Shown here in pieces: positions 46,506 to 56,300 of a DNA stretch of 64,000 nucleotides. Origin of the DNA: Hymenopus coronatus (lineage: Eukaryota > Arthropoda > Insecta > Mantodea > Hymenopodidae); NCBI GenBank assembly GCA_030762935.1, contig CM060900.1:440007759-440071758 (forward strand), in the 5' to 3' direction. How positions within the stretch are numbered: the stretch's first letter is position 1; every line of letters begins with the position of its first letter. The notes beneath the pieces were generated by a model. It had not been told where the DNA came from and made no database searches. It saw only the letters and a list, made by a program, of their open reading frames with translations. A program made the position numbers and the translations under genes.

Positions 46506-47240
46506 ATGGCTGCCATACAGTGGAACATAAATAGAATTAGACCACATCGCCCAGAGCTTGAATTTTTGCTCAATAAAAGTGAGTCTTTGGTCATATGCTT
46601 ACAAGAGACAAAGCTCTGTCCTCAAGACAACTTAACACTCAGACAGTATTCTCCTGTACAGTGTGATTTATCATTGGAAGAGAGAGTGAGTTCCTGCACA
46701 TAGGAGCACTATGGTGCTCATCAGAGATGCTATGTTTGTGGAATCTGTATCTTTACAGTCTGAAATCCAGTCGGCCACTGTAAGGATCAAGCTGCCATCC
46801 ACCAGATTCACCATATGTAGTATAAATCTGTCTCCATCTGATGACCTCTCACTCACTGATTTAGAAGACCTAATTTCCCAGCTACCAATACTTGTTCTAT
46901 TGTTAGGTAACGTGTTCGCCCACCAGCCATGTTGGGGCTCACCTCAGGCTTGTGCGAGAGGTGAACTAGTTTATTTCTTGAATATTAATAACCTAGCTTT
47001 GCTGGACCAGAGATCTTACATTTCTTTCCGACCTAGTTTCCCAGCTACCAGCATCTTTTCTCTTGGTAGACAGCATAAATGCCCACCATACATTATGAGA
47101 CTAATTTTGTTCTTGAAATGCCTGGCATGTTTCATAAGAGGGAGAGGGTGCATCCACCTTGGTTACTGCTACATCCCACAGAGATCTGGGGATGAAGGTG
47201 TATTGGAAGTCTATGATTCCATAGTATTAGTTTTTTAGAA
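46506..47240 (+). pseudogene. LINE AP-like endonuclease relic
   Basis: The sequence AAIQWNINRIRPHRPELEFL and ESLVICLQETKLCPQDN give the first two endonuclease motifs. Then come SATVRIKLPSTRFTICSINL and LVLLLGNVFAHQPCWGSPQA, where the usual GDFNAH is GNVFAH. This is followed by GELVYFLNINNLALLDQRS and RPSFPATSIF. The motif-III Asp and Asn are altered and a stop occurs near 46700, so it is inactive. The expected SDH-like motif is not clear, and soon after 47110 the homology jumps to RNase H. Confidence 0.8.
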
Positions 47241-47243
47241 TTT

Positions 47244-47945
47244 TTGTTGCGTTACAATGACCAAATGTGTATATACACCAATGGAAGTAAGTGCACTGGT
47301 GATGTTGTATGTTCCTTTGTATATGGAACTGAAACATATACATTTGGTTTACTTATTAGTTCCCTTAGTGCGCTTCAGAGCATTCGTAAACTGTACAGCT
47401 ACCATCCTATCATGCAGGGCTTCAGGATGCTTTCCACATTTTATAAGCTTCCAGCATTAATTTGGAGTGTGCATGTATTCCTGGTAACAGCTTGCATGGA
47501 AATGAATTGTCGGATTTGACAGCAAAGTCAGCAATCACAGAATCCAGAGCTGTATTTACTTGTGTACCATCTGAAGACTTTAGGCCTGTTGTGTGGAGAG
47601 CTGTGCTCTTGTGCTGGCATAAAGAGTGGTCAGCTCTCTGCAGAAGCAATCTAAGAGTAGTGAAGGAACGTCCAATCAGTGGTAATTTCCTCTCATATAT
47701 CTCTTTGTGAGGAGGTGAGTTTGATTCAATTGCATATTGGTCACTGCAATTTTATACACAGTTACTTTCTTAAAAAGAAACCTGCTATCTTTCCACCCTG
47801 TGGAGAAGAATTGTCAGTCCGTCATATGTTCATAGAGTGGTCCTTGTCACATATTCAAGCAACTCTGCAACTGCCGGCTGATCTTGCAGAGGTCCTGGTG
47901 GCTGATAACAGAGTAAACCTATTTAAATTAATTAGAATTATGATT
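47244..47945 (+). pseudogene. LINE RNase H and C-terminal region relic
   Basis: MCIYTNGSKCTGDVVCSFVY corresponds to the RNase H start (YTDGSK..., with the catalytic Asp changed to Asn). A frame change is followed by ACIPGNSLHGNELSDLTAKS, the conserved GI.GNE.AD..AK end of RNase H. The C-terminal part is FRPVVWRAVLLCWHKEWSAL, EEVSLIQLHIGHCNFIHSYF and PPCGEELSVRHMFIEWSLS, where C.....HMF.EC is typical. It ends at the stop at 47943-47945. RNase H identifies the group as I-like. Confidence 0.8.
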
Positions 47946-47950
47946 TAAAA

Positions 47951-48149
47951 GTCGAAGTAGTTCACAGTGAAATGAAAAAGATTATATAGAACATTATTTT
48001 ATTTGAATGTATATTTACCTAGCTTCACATGCTGGGCTATGGCAGGCCCAGATGCCTCAAAAATATTTGGGTGCTGTCAAAATTTACCCCATACTTTAAG
48101 AAGAATCTGGAATTTGGAATCAAAACTTCAAATCTAAAAAAAAATCTGA
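47951..48149. other. Possible 3' UTR of the I-type LINE
   Basis: About 200 bases lie between the LINE stop and the second flanking repeat. An A-rich stretch ('aaaaaaaaatctg') occurs near 48137, but no clear poly-A tail or target duplication was found. Confidence 0.35.
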
Positions 48150-48649
48150 TGTGGTCCATTCACATGACTTCCTCTAGATGTTCTGCAAACAAAATATTCT
48201 TGCTAAAGATTATTCTTTTGTCTACATCATGCTAACTGAGATAAACAATAACAGAAATGGTCTTATTACTTGCTTCCTTTTAAGTAGAAGGGAAGTTAAA
48301 GAATATGCTAGGTTAAAGCTGTAGTCAAGTGTTTTAAAAGCTGGTCGCTATGTGAAACAGTTTAAATTTGGTTCTCTTCGCATGGCTAGGAGTAAAACAA
48401 AAACTAAATGAAACAAATGATGACATCCCATTTGAGAAAAGTTTAAATGTTTTAAGATTGAAACTAATAACAAGGAATATCTTGGAAATGCTTAACTCTA
48501 TAAAAAAAAAGTATATGACAAAAATTGTGCATTTTAATGAGATCTGTATTGTTTGTGCAGTAAGTTTTTGTCTATTTCTTACGGTTTATCAGTTATGCAA
48601 AGTCATCCAGAATGAAGAGGTCTTCACTTTAGGTCTGCATTTCAGTTTT

Positions 48650-48862
48650 AATTTTTTTTTATAGTGTGTAATGCCTGTTATTATTACTTGTGACACTAGG
48701 CAATGACACTGATTATATATGGAATGAAGATAGAGCACCGGTGGAATGCAATGGCAGGGGAAACCGTAGAACCCGGAGAAAACCTGTCCCTGCATCGCTT
48801 TGTTCACCACAAATTTCACATGCGGTCACTTGGGATCAAACCCGGGCTGTCTAGGTGAAACA
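48650..48862 (-). mobile_element. tRNA-derived SINE, family A, copy 4
   Basis: A T run (48652-48660) is followed by 'tgtgtaatgcctgttattattacttgtgacact', then 'gaatgaagat.gagcac.ggtggaatg' as in copy 1. The core GAAACCGTAGAACCCGGAGA is present, then 'accacaaattt.acatgcggtc.cttgggatcaaacc'. GGGATCAAACCCGGG is the complement of the B box. The tRNA-like A-box half is missing. It is inserted in the repeat at 48150-49080. Confidence 0.8.
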
Positions 48863-48883
48863 TCTTAAACATATAGTATTTTA

Positions 48884-48943
48884 ATCAAAATTGTTAAGTC
48901 ATTTTATAGAAAATCAAAATTGTTAAGTCATTTTATAGAAAAT
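48884..48943. repeat. 29-bp perfect tandem duplication
   Basis: ATCAAAATTGTTAAGTCATT begins at 48884 and again at 48913, and both continue 'ttatagaaa'. The single-copy form is in the partner repeat near 44600, so the duplication is local and recent. Confidence 0.9.
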
Positions 48944-49339
48944 CAAAATTTTAAAAAAACGTTCATTATAAAGGGAAGTTAGAGGTGGGAAGATTTTCTT
49001 GAAAATCTTTATGTTGCACCTATGGTGGTTACTAAACTTAAATAACAAGCTTGGTGATTAACAGACTTTTCGTTCTTGAGTGTCCACACATATGCACATG
49101 CACATTCACAATCTCACACATCTTTTCCCAATTTTTTTTTTTTTTAATTTAGGAGACTTCAGAACATATATTTCTGTGAAATCTCAGTATCAAATTTTGG
49201 GGTGGATTACAACACATTCTCTACTTACTATGTACACTGTACATAATGCTAGAGAAAGTAAAAATAAAAGAGACTATAGTAAGGGAATGAGAATGTAAAC
49301 CTCTGTGCCTCTCCCTCCATCTATCCCCTCTTCTTCTAC

Positions 49340-49557
49340 TATTTGATAGTGTTTAATGCCCGTTCTTATTATATGGGGCACTACAGGCATTGGACACACA
49401 TGATATGTGAAATGAAGATGAAGTAAGAAAATTCGGGAATGAAACATTGGGTAAACTAGAAGAACTTTCAGATGGGTTGGTTCTAACAGGATTTAAACCA
49501 TGGACCTCATTTACTAGTCCATGCCTTAGCAAACTCAGCTACATATCGGTCCTCTCC
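49340..49557 (-). mobile_element. tRNA-derived SINE, family A variant, copy 5
   Basis: The left part 'gtgtttaatgcccgttcttatta' and 'gcactacaggc' match copies 1 and 4. The right part AGGATTTAAACCATGGACCT is the complement of a B box region (GGTTTAAATCCT). Further right, 'tagcaaactcagctacatatcggtcc' is the complement of an A-box-like head (TAGCTGAGTTTGCTA). The middle resembles the copy at 26.9 kb rather than the AACCCGGAGAAA core. Confidence 0.7.
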
Positions 49558-49621
49558 CCTTTCTCTCTCTTTCCCAATAATTGAGAGGTTTTCACAGACT
49601 GCTTGAATTACAGTAAGTATA

Positions 49622-49957
49622 AAGCCACATGCCAGTGTTCTGTGAATGTGTCACTTTCCCATAGTGAGTTGCCCTCTGTGGTGTTCCCAAGGTCGTGGGT
49701 TCAAACCTGGCGGAGGATGCTGGACTTTTTCAGGTGTAAAAATCCTTAGCATGGCTTCCTTTGGAAGGGAAGTAAAGCCGTGGGTCCCATGTCGTAGATT
49801 TACGGCATGTAAAAGAGCCTCAAGCCTGATAGAGAGGCCTCTGAGCAAAATTAAGCAGTCTTTTATGCCCAGTATAGAATGGGACGCTGAGAAGCACAGC
49901 AGTTAAAGAGCATTCATAAATAAAATGCCATTTCATTTCATTTCATTTCGTTTCCAG
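49622..49957 (+). mobile_element. tRNA-derived SINE, family B, copy 2 (full length)
   Basis: The tRNA-like head has CAAGGTCGTGGGTTCAAACC (B box GGGTTCAAACC), preceded by 'agtgagttgccctc'. The body matches the reversed copy at 17.36 kb ('gtgggtcccatgtcgtagatttacggcatgtaaaagagcctcaagcc', interrupted by small indels, and 'gcccagtatagaatgggacgctgagaa'). The 3' end is AAATGCCATTTC followed by four ATTTC-like repeats (49930-49956), the probable LINE-recognised tail. Confidence 0.85.
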
Positions 49958-51104
49958 TAGTGAAAACGCCAAAATAATATCACACAACATTCTCATGATT
50001 TAGTGTGAAGGTTTAAGTAAATATTATGTTGCAAGAGTATCAAAAACAGGCTGTTTCAACAATCTTAGAATTCTCGAAGCCTTGATCCTGAGTTAATCTT
50101 CTATTATTATGATGAATAATCAGATTCTTTAATAAATCATTTTTAGGGTCTCCAAAGTCAGCACACTATAGTAAATCCTCCATTTGATGAATTATGATGA
50201 CAATATTGCATTCAATGATGGGACAAAAAAGGTATTATGATGAGACATAAATAGTATGTGTGATATTGGGTAATGTAACAAAAGACTGTAACATATCAGA
50301 AAACACTCTATTGTAAAAAACTCTAAAGCTGAGTTTCTGCTGCCTCAACAATCAACACACTGTTGATTCAGTGCAATAAACTCATGATTTTGGAAGTTAG
50401 TGTCTCCACTGACCAACAGGTCTTGCAAAACATGTTGGTTCAAAGTGTCTTTGCTAAACAAAATTGTTTTCCAACTGGCAGTGCAAAATATATCTAGTAA
50501 GTTGTGTATTCACTTAACTATGGCCATACAAGTAGACAACTGGCCCTTGCTTACTCCTTGTTTACTAGCGAGAAAATTAAATAGACGAAGGATACAACAA
50601 CACAGCTGTTAATGAGATTTATACAAGACAATTCATCTAGTCTATGCCATTAAAGGACTGCCCTCAATTTAGCTGATATGGCTACTTTGAAAATCATCTC
50701 CTGTTAAGCCATTTTTGGAGAAATAAAGTCAGCAACAAATGAAATCTTCTGACATTCTTAGAAAATTCTCGAAGCCAAATTTATCCTCAGCTCTCAGCTT
50801 AGACAAGATGACATTGCTTCCACCCATAAAATTCTCTGTTTTTACCATGTGCATAATATGTTAAAAAGATATTGTATTACACTCGAAAACTTGCTACTAG
50901 ATTCTACTGAAAATACATGTTTTGAGGACCCCTGAAACCAAAAGTAATTTTAGAAAAAGGCTTCTATGAACTTTTCTTTTCAAGAAAATCCCCCATCTCC
51001 AACTACCCTTTACATGGAACTTTTTTTAGAAAGTTTGTTTATTTTCTCAAAAATGCCTCAATGATTTTGATTAAACCCCCATATTTACATGACAAAATGC
51101 ATAT
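49958..51104. other. Intronic sequence, nothing recognised
   Basis: No homologous ORF or repeat copy was found. Confidence 0.45.
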
Positions 51105-51360
51105 TACTGGCACTGTGATTTGAGTGGTCAGTGAGGTGACTTCTCACCCTGAGGTCCTAGGTTCAATGCCCACTCTAGGGTGGAAATGTTTTGTTAACTA
51201 GGATTATTCATCCTCAGTAGAGTCTGGTAGTATGGATGTGAGAGTGAATGTATGTGTGAAAAATCTATATTAAAAATTCAACGAATAAATTGCCAATTTT
51301 CAGCCAAAAGGGGCTGATATGACTGTAGTAGTTAGAGAGGGCTATACAAATTTAGAAAGA
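51105..51360 (+). mobile_element. tRNA-derived SINE, family C (single copy here)
   Basis: GGCACTGTGATTTGAGTGGT followed by 'cagtgaggtgacttctcaccctgaggtcc' and TAGGTTCAATGCCCACTC has the order A box, arm-like stem and B box (GGTTCAATGCC) of a tRNA. It is followed by a non-tRNA body with 'agccaaaaggggctgatatgactgtagta' and no polyA. An intact tRNA gene is not supported because the anticodon arm and acceptor stem do not close. Confidence 0.6.
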
Positions 51361-52154
51361 AAAGGAAAGTATATTTTGAATTTTCTGGAAATAGCCTATG
51401 AAATTCATTTCTTTTGAACACATTTTTTACAGTCTTGTATAATTGTTATATATTAAACAATAGACAAAAAATGTACTGTACAAAAAATATAGATATTTTT
51501 AAAACAAAATTTATTCCATATAAACTTTTTTTGTTACATAAGGCATTTTCAAGATATTCATTATTAATAGTTTGAATTGTTCAATATTTTATCATCCTTT
51601 TAAAGTCCTGTCTATTTTCAATTGTTTCTTGTGAGGGCATGGAAAGAGAATGGATTTTAAGAACAGCATTTTGTGTCTAGTTCTTAAACATTTGACCATC
51701 ACTACTCTGTTTTTATTCATAGCAAGATGTGTAATGTAGCTATTGTCAAAAAGGTTTATTCAATTAAAATAAAGTACATAAAAAATAAGCATTTATAAGA
51801 ATACTTTGTATAGCCATGAATAAACATTAGAGGGTAAACAAAGTCATGTGAATGTAACACATCTGAATTTCTCTTTCATTCTTGCGAGTTTTCCACCAAG
51901 CACCAATTATGACTATAAAGGCTAAATCTTCATAATCAAAATCCATATGATTATTGATATTAAGAAATGTAATGTGTTTTGCCTCATTTACACAGTGGAG
52001 AAGGTTGCTGATTGGAATTCAAACTGCACATATTATTATTATTCAACATGTCACATAACATGTTTTTCAAGTTATACACGTTGAGTGTAGTGTGCTGATT
52101 GCTGAAGTAGTGGATACCTGGCATAATATCTCACAAATTAAAAAAAAAAGACAT
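51361..52154. other. Intronic sequence, nothing recognised
   Basis: AT-rich, with no homology seen. The right end merges into the Penelope relic. Confidence 0.4.
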
Positions 52155-53300
52155 TGATTGCATGATCTGATAATAAATCTATTATCAAGAAATAGAAAAT
52201 GTTGTTTGGCTAACCAATTTATGTATAAGACAGAAATACTTTACATTCAAGGATTAGCAATGGGGAATCCTCTTATCACCATTCCTAGCTGACTTAATGC
52301 ATGATTAATTTTGAGACACACATCACTGAGATATTCTCGCATATATACAAAAAATAGTATAGGTATGTAGATGACATCATTGCCATAGTTCTGGAGAAAC
52401 TCGTAAACTATGCACTCAAACTTCTCAACTTGCAAACAAATCTATTCAGTTCTCCATAGAGACCAAATGGGAAGGATACCTACCATTCCTGGACATCAAA
52501 ATAACAACAGAAAAACATAACCTAAAATTTGGAATACATAGAAAATCCACAAATACAAATAACTACATAAAGTATCATAGCTACAATCTCACAGCTCACA
52601 AATATGCAGTCCTGAACAGTTTAATGTATAGATTAGTACTCATTCCCATGGAGAACAGTGCATACCAAAAAGAATACCAACAGATACTCCAAAATGCAAC
52701 GATGGCTTCCAGAAAGGTGCAATAGACAAGAGAATACATAAATACAAAGAACTGAACTGCATAACACACACAGCCACCCTCAGAACTTCCGTGACCAACC
52801 CCAGATCAGAAAACTCACCCATGATCCTTGGACATGTAACAAAATTCAGAAAATCTTCAAGAATTACATCATCTTAGTTCCTAAAAACAACTGCAGTATT
52901 CAGAAACTGATATGCAAAAAATTAAAAGATCCTATCTCAGCAAACAAAAACCCAGGGATTTATGAAATTAAATGCTCAGACTGCACCTAGTGTATATAGA
53001 AAGGATGAAAAGAAGTTTGGAAACCAGATTAAAGGAACACATGAGAAACCTAAAATACAAGCAAACAGATAAATCAGCAGTTGCCTATCATTTTTGGACA
53101 TCAGGACGTGAAATAACTCCTAATATACAACTGTTAAAACCAGCATATAAACACACACATAATTAGATGTTTGGGAGAAGATCTACATCATGAAGGAAAA
53201 GAGCCATATCATGAATTTTAATTTACCACCATATAGCAACCTTTGGAAGTTCGCCACCCCCATCGTTGATGCCAATGAAAAAAGATTTAATCAAAATTAA
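52155..53300 (+). mobile_element. Penelope-like retroelement, RT and GIY-YIG remains, decayed
   Basis: In changing + frames the sequence reads CLANQFMYKTEILYIQ-like text and GLAMGNPL (RT motif, usually GLAMGSPLSP). Next are remnants of the YVDD region near 52370 and then FLDIKITTEKHNLKFGIHRK with STNTNNYIKYHSYN. Further on are AVLNSLMYRLVLIPMENSAY and QKEYQQILQNATM. The nuclease part has VYIERMKRSLETRLKEHMRN (Glu replaces Gly of YIG) and DKSAVAYHFWTSGREI, and the tail has NFNLPPYSNLWKF. The order RT then GIY-YIG defines Penelope. Stops and frameshifts abound. Confidence 0.8.
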
Positions 53301-56300
53301 GGGTTGAAAATGGGAACAAGTGTTACCAAAATCAGCCCCAATAAGTAATTACCAAGTGATTTTGTGTTACAAAAACTAACTCAAACTCTTTTGATTTAAC
53401 TATGATCAAGAGCTTGTGTACAAATTATTGAGCTATGTGATGGGTCAATAAAAGATAACATCAAATTTTAGGGCCTGGTGTGTAACATAATAAAAATTAA
53501 AAATTGTCAAATCCATAATAAACAAAATACAATGTTATAAGCAAAATATGTTGTCGGTTGATTTTACAAGAAAACAGTGAAAGTGAATATAATTTTCTTC
53601 ATATAAAATTAATCAAATTTTGTGTATACAGTTTTGCAAGTGCACTAAAGACAAACTAAATTATTTCTTTTGTCATTCTAGATGTTTTGTTTTCTTTCTT
53701 GAAGCTTTCTTTCCTTTCAGCTCCCTGAGTTGAACCTTAACCTAGCTCTATTTTTGAATTTTTAACTAATAAAGATCAGTAGTAATACCACAGAAGCTTT
53801 TTAAATATGGTAGGATCAATTTGAGTGTTTCTATGTAGGGAGTGTATCCCTGCAAACAGCTTGTTATCTAAACTATAAGACATTAAAGTTATTAAATAGC
53901 TGAGTCAGATTAGATGAACTTCAGTCAATAAGATCTATCCCTTTTCCCTTTAGGTGTCTGCTTTTTTAAAATGATATGCTCTGACTAAATGGCTTCATTT
54001 AGTCTTTTGCTTCTTGATAAGTTGTCTTTTACAGTTGGCCTTCTTGCTTCTGTTGCTAGCAATATCACAGAACAACAAACTGCACAATATTATGATTGAA
54101 AAATGAAGTTTCCATGCTTCCAAAGTAGTTTCTAAGCTATTACTTGACTTGTGAATGAATTTATCATCTTGGGTGATGAATGCGATTTCAAAGCAACCAC
54201 TGAACAAATCAGGCTGGGTATTGAACTATGAACTAGCACCAATACATGAATTTGGGTGAAATGACAACAGATGGCTGCTCACACACAGTTATAGCAATTA
54301 AAGGGTGGTTTGTTTGCACTGCATGCACTATAAGTCTAGTGCTTTTGAGTTTAGGGATATGTACTCTGTCAAATACTCTCTCTTCCAAAACTATGGCTTT
54401 CACATTTCTATGAAGTTCCAAATAATACCCTCGTCTCCAGAAATTTTCTGTTTCTCACATTCATTTGTGCACAGTGGTAAAGTTTCAAATGTTTCATAGA
54501 GTGAAGTTCAGCTAAAAGATGCGGCGTAGTATTTCTTTAAGCAGCATCTTATACATATATCTGTAAGTTCTGTGTATATAAGCCAAATATTTTCCAATAA
54601 CTTGGATGTTTCACAAAATAATATAAGTTTTTAACAGCAAAGACACAGCACTTTACTCTGATCTGGTGTATGCTTTGTTTGCCTATCTATACTTCTTGTA
54701 GAATTCACAATGTTGCTAAAAGTATAACAATATGTGAAGCAAGTTCTTTATCAAATAAGTATATGAAGTTTATAAATTAATTAAAAACTTAACACAAGTG
54801 ATATTCTGAAACATAAGAGAAAACAAAGCATAAGTGATACTCCTAAAATGTGGGACTCAGCCAAATTTCATCTAACCCAATTTGGCTTTTTAATGATTTG
54901 AAGGTCCAATAGCACAGTATTCTTATGTGAAAATTTTCAAGTAGATTTCATGAATCCCACCTGAAAATTTGTCAAGTGTTATGCAGAGTCTTGTACAAAT
55001 TAATTAATTACAAATTTGTAATTTAAAAAGGTCTTTAAATTACACCTAGAAGCTATGTAGGTTACTCTTCTTTGTATAAAAATTAAAACTATTATGAAAT
55101 AGTATATCGTGTTTTATTTTTCAATAATTTTGGAATTTCATGCTATATGCTCTGCCCAATAATTCTGTGCAAAAATTATTATGCTGCACAAAAAAAAAAA
55201 AACTCAATTTTTTTCTTGTTGTAACTGATATATTCTCACAAATTTGTTTTCTTTTGGTTACATTTTCCTCTCTTGCATACTACAGCATGCTTTACTGCCA
55301 TTAGCAATTAAAAAATGCATAACGTTCATGTAATGCATACTTTTATTTTATTTATTTATTTTTTTAATTTTTTTCAAATGACTGCTGATTTTCAACAGTG
55401 ACATAAAATTGTAAATATGCTTAGAAGATGCATACTGCTCCTAATCATTTAAACCCTCTCAATTAACACAGTTACATTGATCAAAGATAATATAAATGAA
55501 GAGACTTACTTTAGTTTGTATTTTTTATCCAGTTCACACATGGGCATTATAATTAAAATAAGGATCATAAACTGCTTGTAATAAATACAACCAATTTCAA
55601 AACTCAGCTAATGCTTCTACGCTGTCTGACACAATATAATTATGATGCCACTCACATTAATATATCTCATTTTTAACATCCAAACATTTTTTATTGAAAT
55701 GGCACCGATTTTTCAAATAGAAATGAATAAACTTCTCTCAGAGTTAGGCTGGTCAACATTTTGTTCTCCCTGCAATGAGGACCATTACTCTAACCAGAAT
55801 TGGCTCAGGAAATGTGTGAAGATTTGTGTCATTTGTCATCATGTTTAGAGCTGATGGATCAAGTGTTGTTGGGCTAAACATTTACATTGTACTCTGCAGT
55901 GGTATTAGCTAAACGAGTAACCTATTGCTGGCTCGCTTTGCCTGAATTTCAGTGTCTGGGAATGTTTGGCCCAGATAGAGTAAATATTTGAGCTATATCA
56001 TAATTGTTCTGGTGTTGCTTATAATTAAATATGATAGTGATAATGGGTGTTCACATCAGTTTAATTTGAGTGATTGATCTGATCTTTTCTTAAAGTAATT
56101 AAAGAAATATTTTATATGCACAAATTTGGCATTTATTTTTAAATATTTAGAAGAGTGTAGTGCAAGAGCATAAGTATTTCCTAAGTGACTTGTCATTTGT
56201 TTTCATTTACTTGGCTTCTTTTGGGCAACAATTTTTCTTTTATAGCAAAACATTGTAGGTGTAATACAAAAAAATGCCAGAAAAAGACTGAAATACATTT

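Larger units (their letters stand above)
44770..47950 (+). mobile_element. I-type (RNase H-bearing) LINE, internally deleted and decayed
   Basis: The GC content rises at about 44780 (CACACCCGGGGTCCCGAG), giving a 5' UTR-like leader. It is followed by a gag-like ORF1 with zinc-knuckle remains (45290-46060), an AP endonuclease (46506-47110), an RNase H plus C-terminal Cys/His region (47244-47945), and no recognisable reverse transcriptase. This order (gag, EN, RT, RNH) is that of I/Loa/Nimb-group LINEs, with the RT removed by an internal deletion. Stops and frameshifts occur throughout. A ~650-bp repeat lies on both sides. Confidence 0.8.
48150..49080. repeat. Diverged direct repeat, copy 2, split by a SINE
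   Basis: This is the partner of 44100-44765, longer because a family A SINE (48650-48862) is inserted in it and a 29-base tandem duplication lies at 48884-48943. The alignment resumes after the SINE ('tattttaatcaaaattgttaa', 'gaaaatctt..tgt.gca', 'acttaaata'). The SINE therefore arrived after the duplication. Confidence 0.75.

Noticed and set aside
51105..51180. Candidate tRNA gene
   Set aside because: Only A/B-box-like segments are present. Acceptor and anticodon stems do not close, and a SINE body follows.
54233..54499. Short ORFs on both strands considered as missing SNX exons
   Set aside because: No resemblance to the end of the PX domain or to BAR sequences, and splice phases do not fit the donor at 26531.
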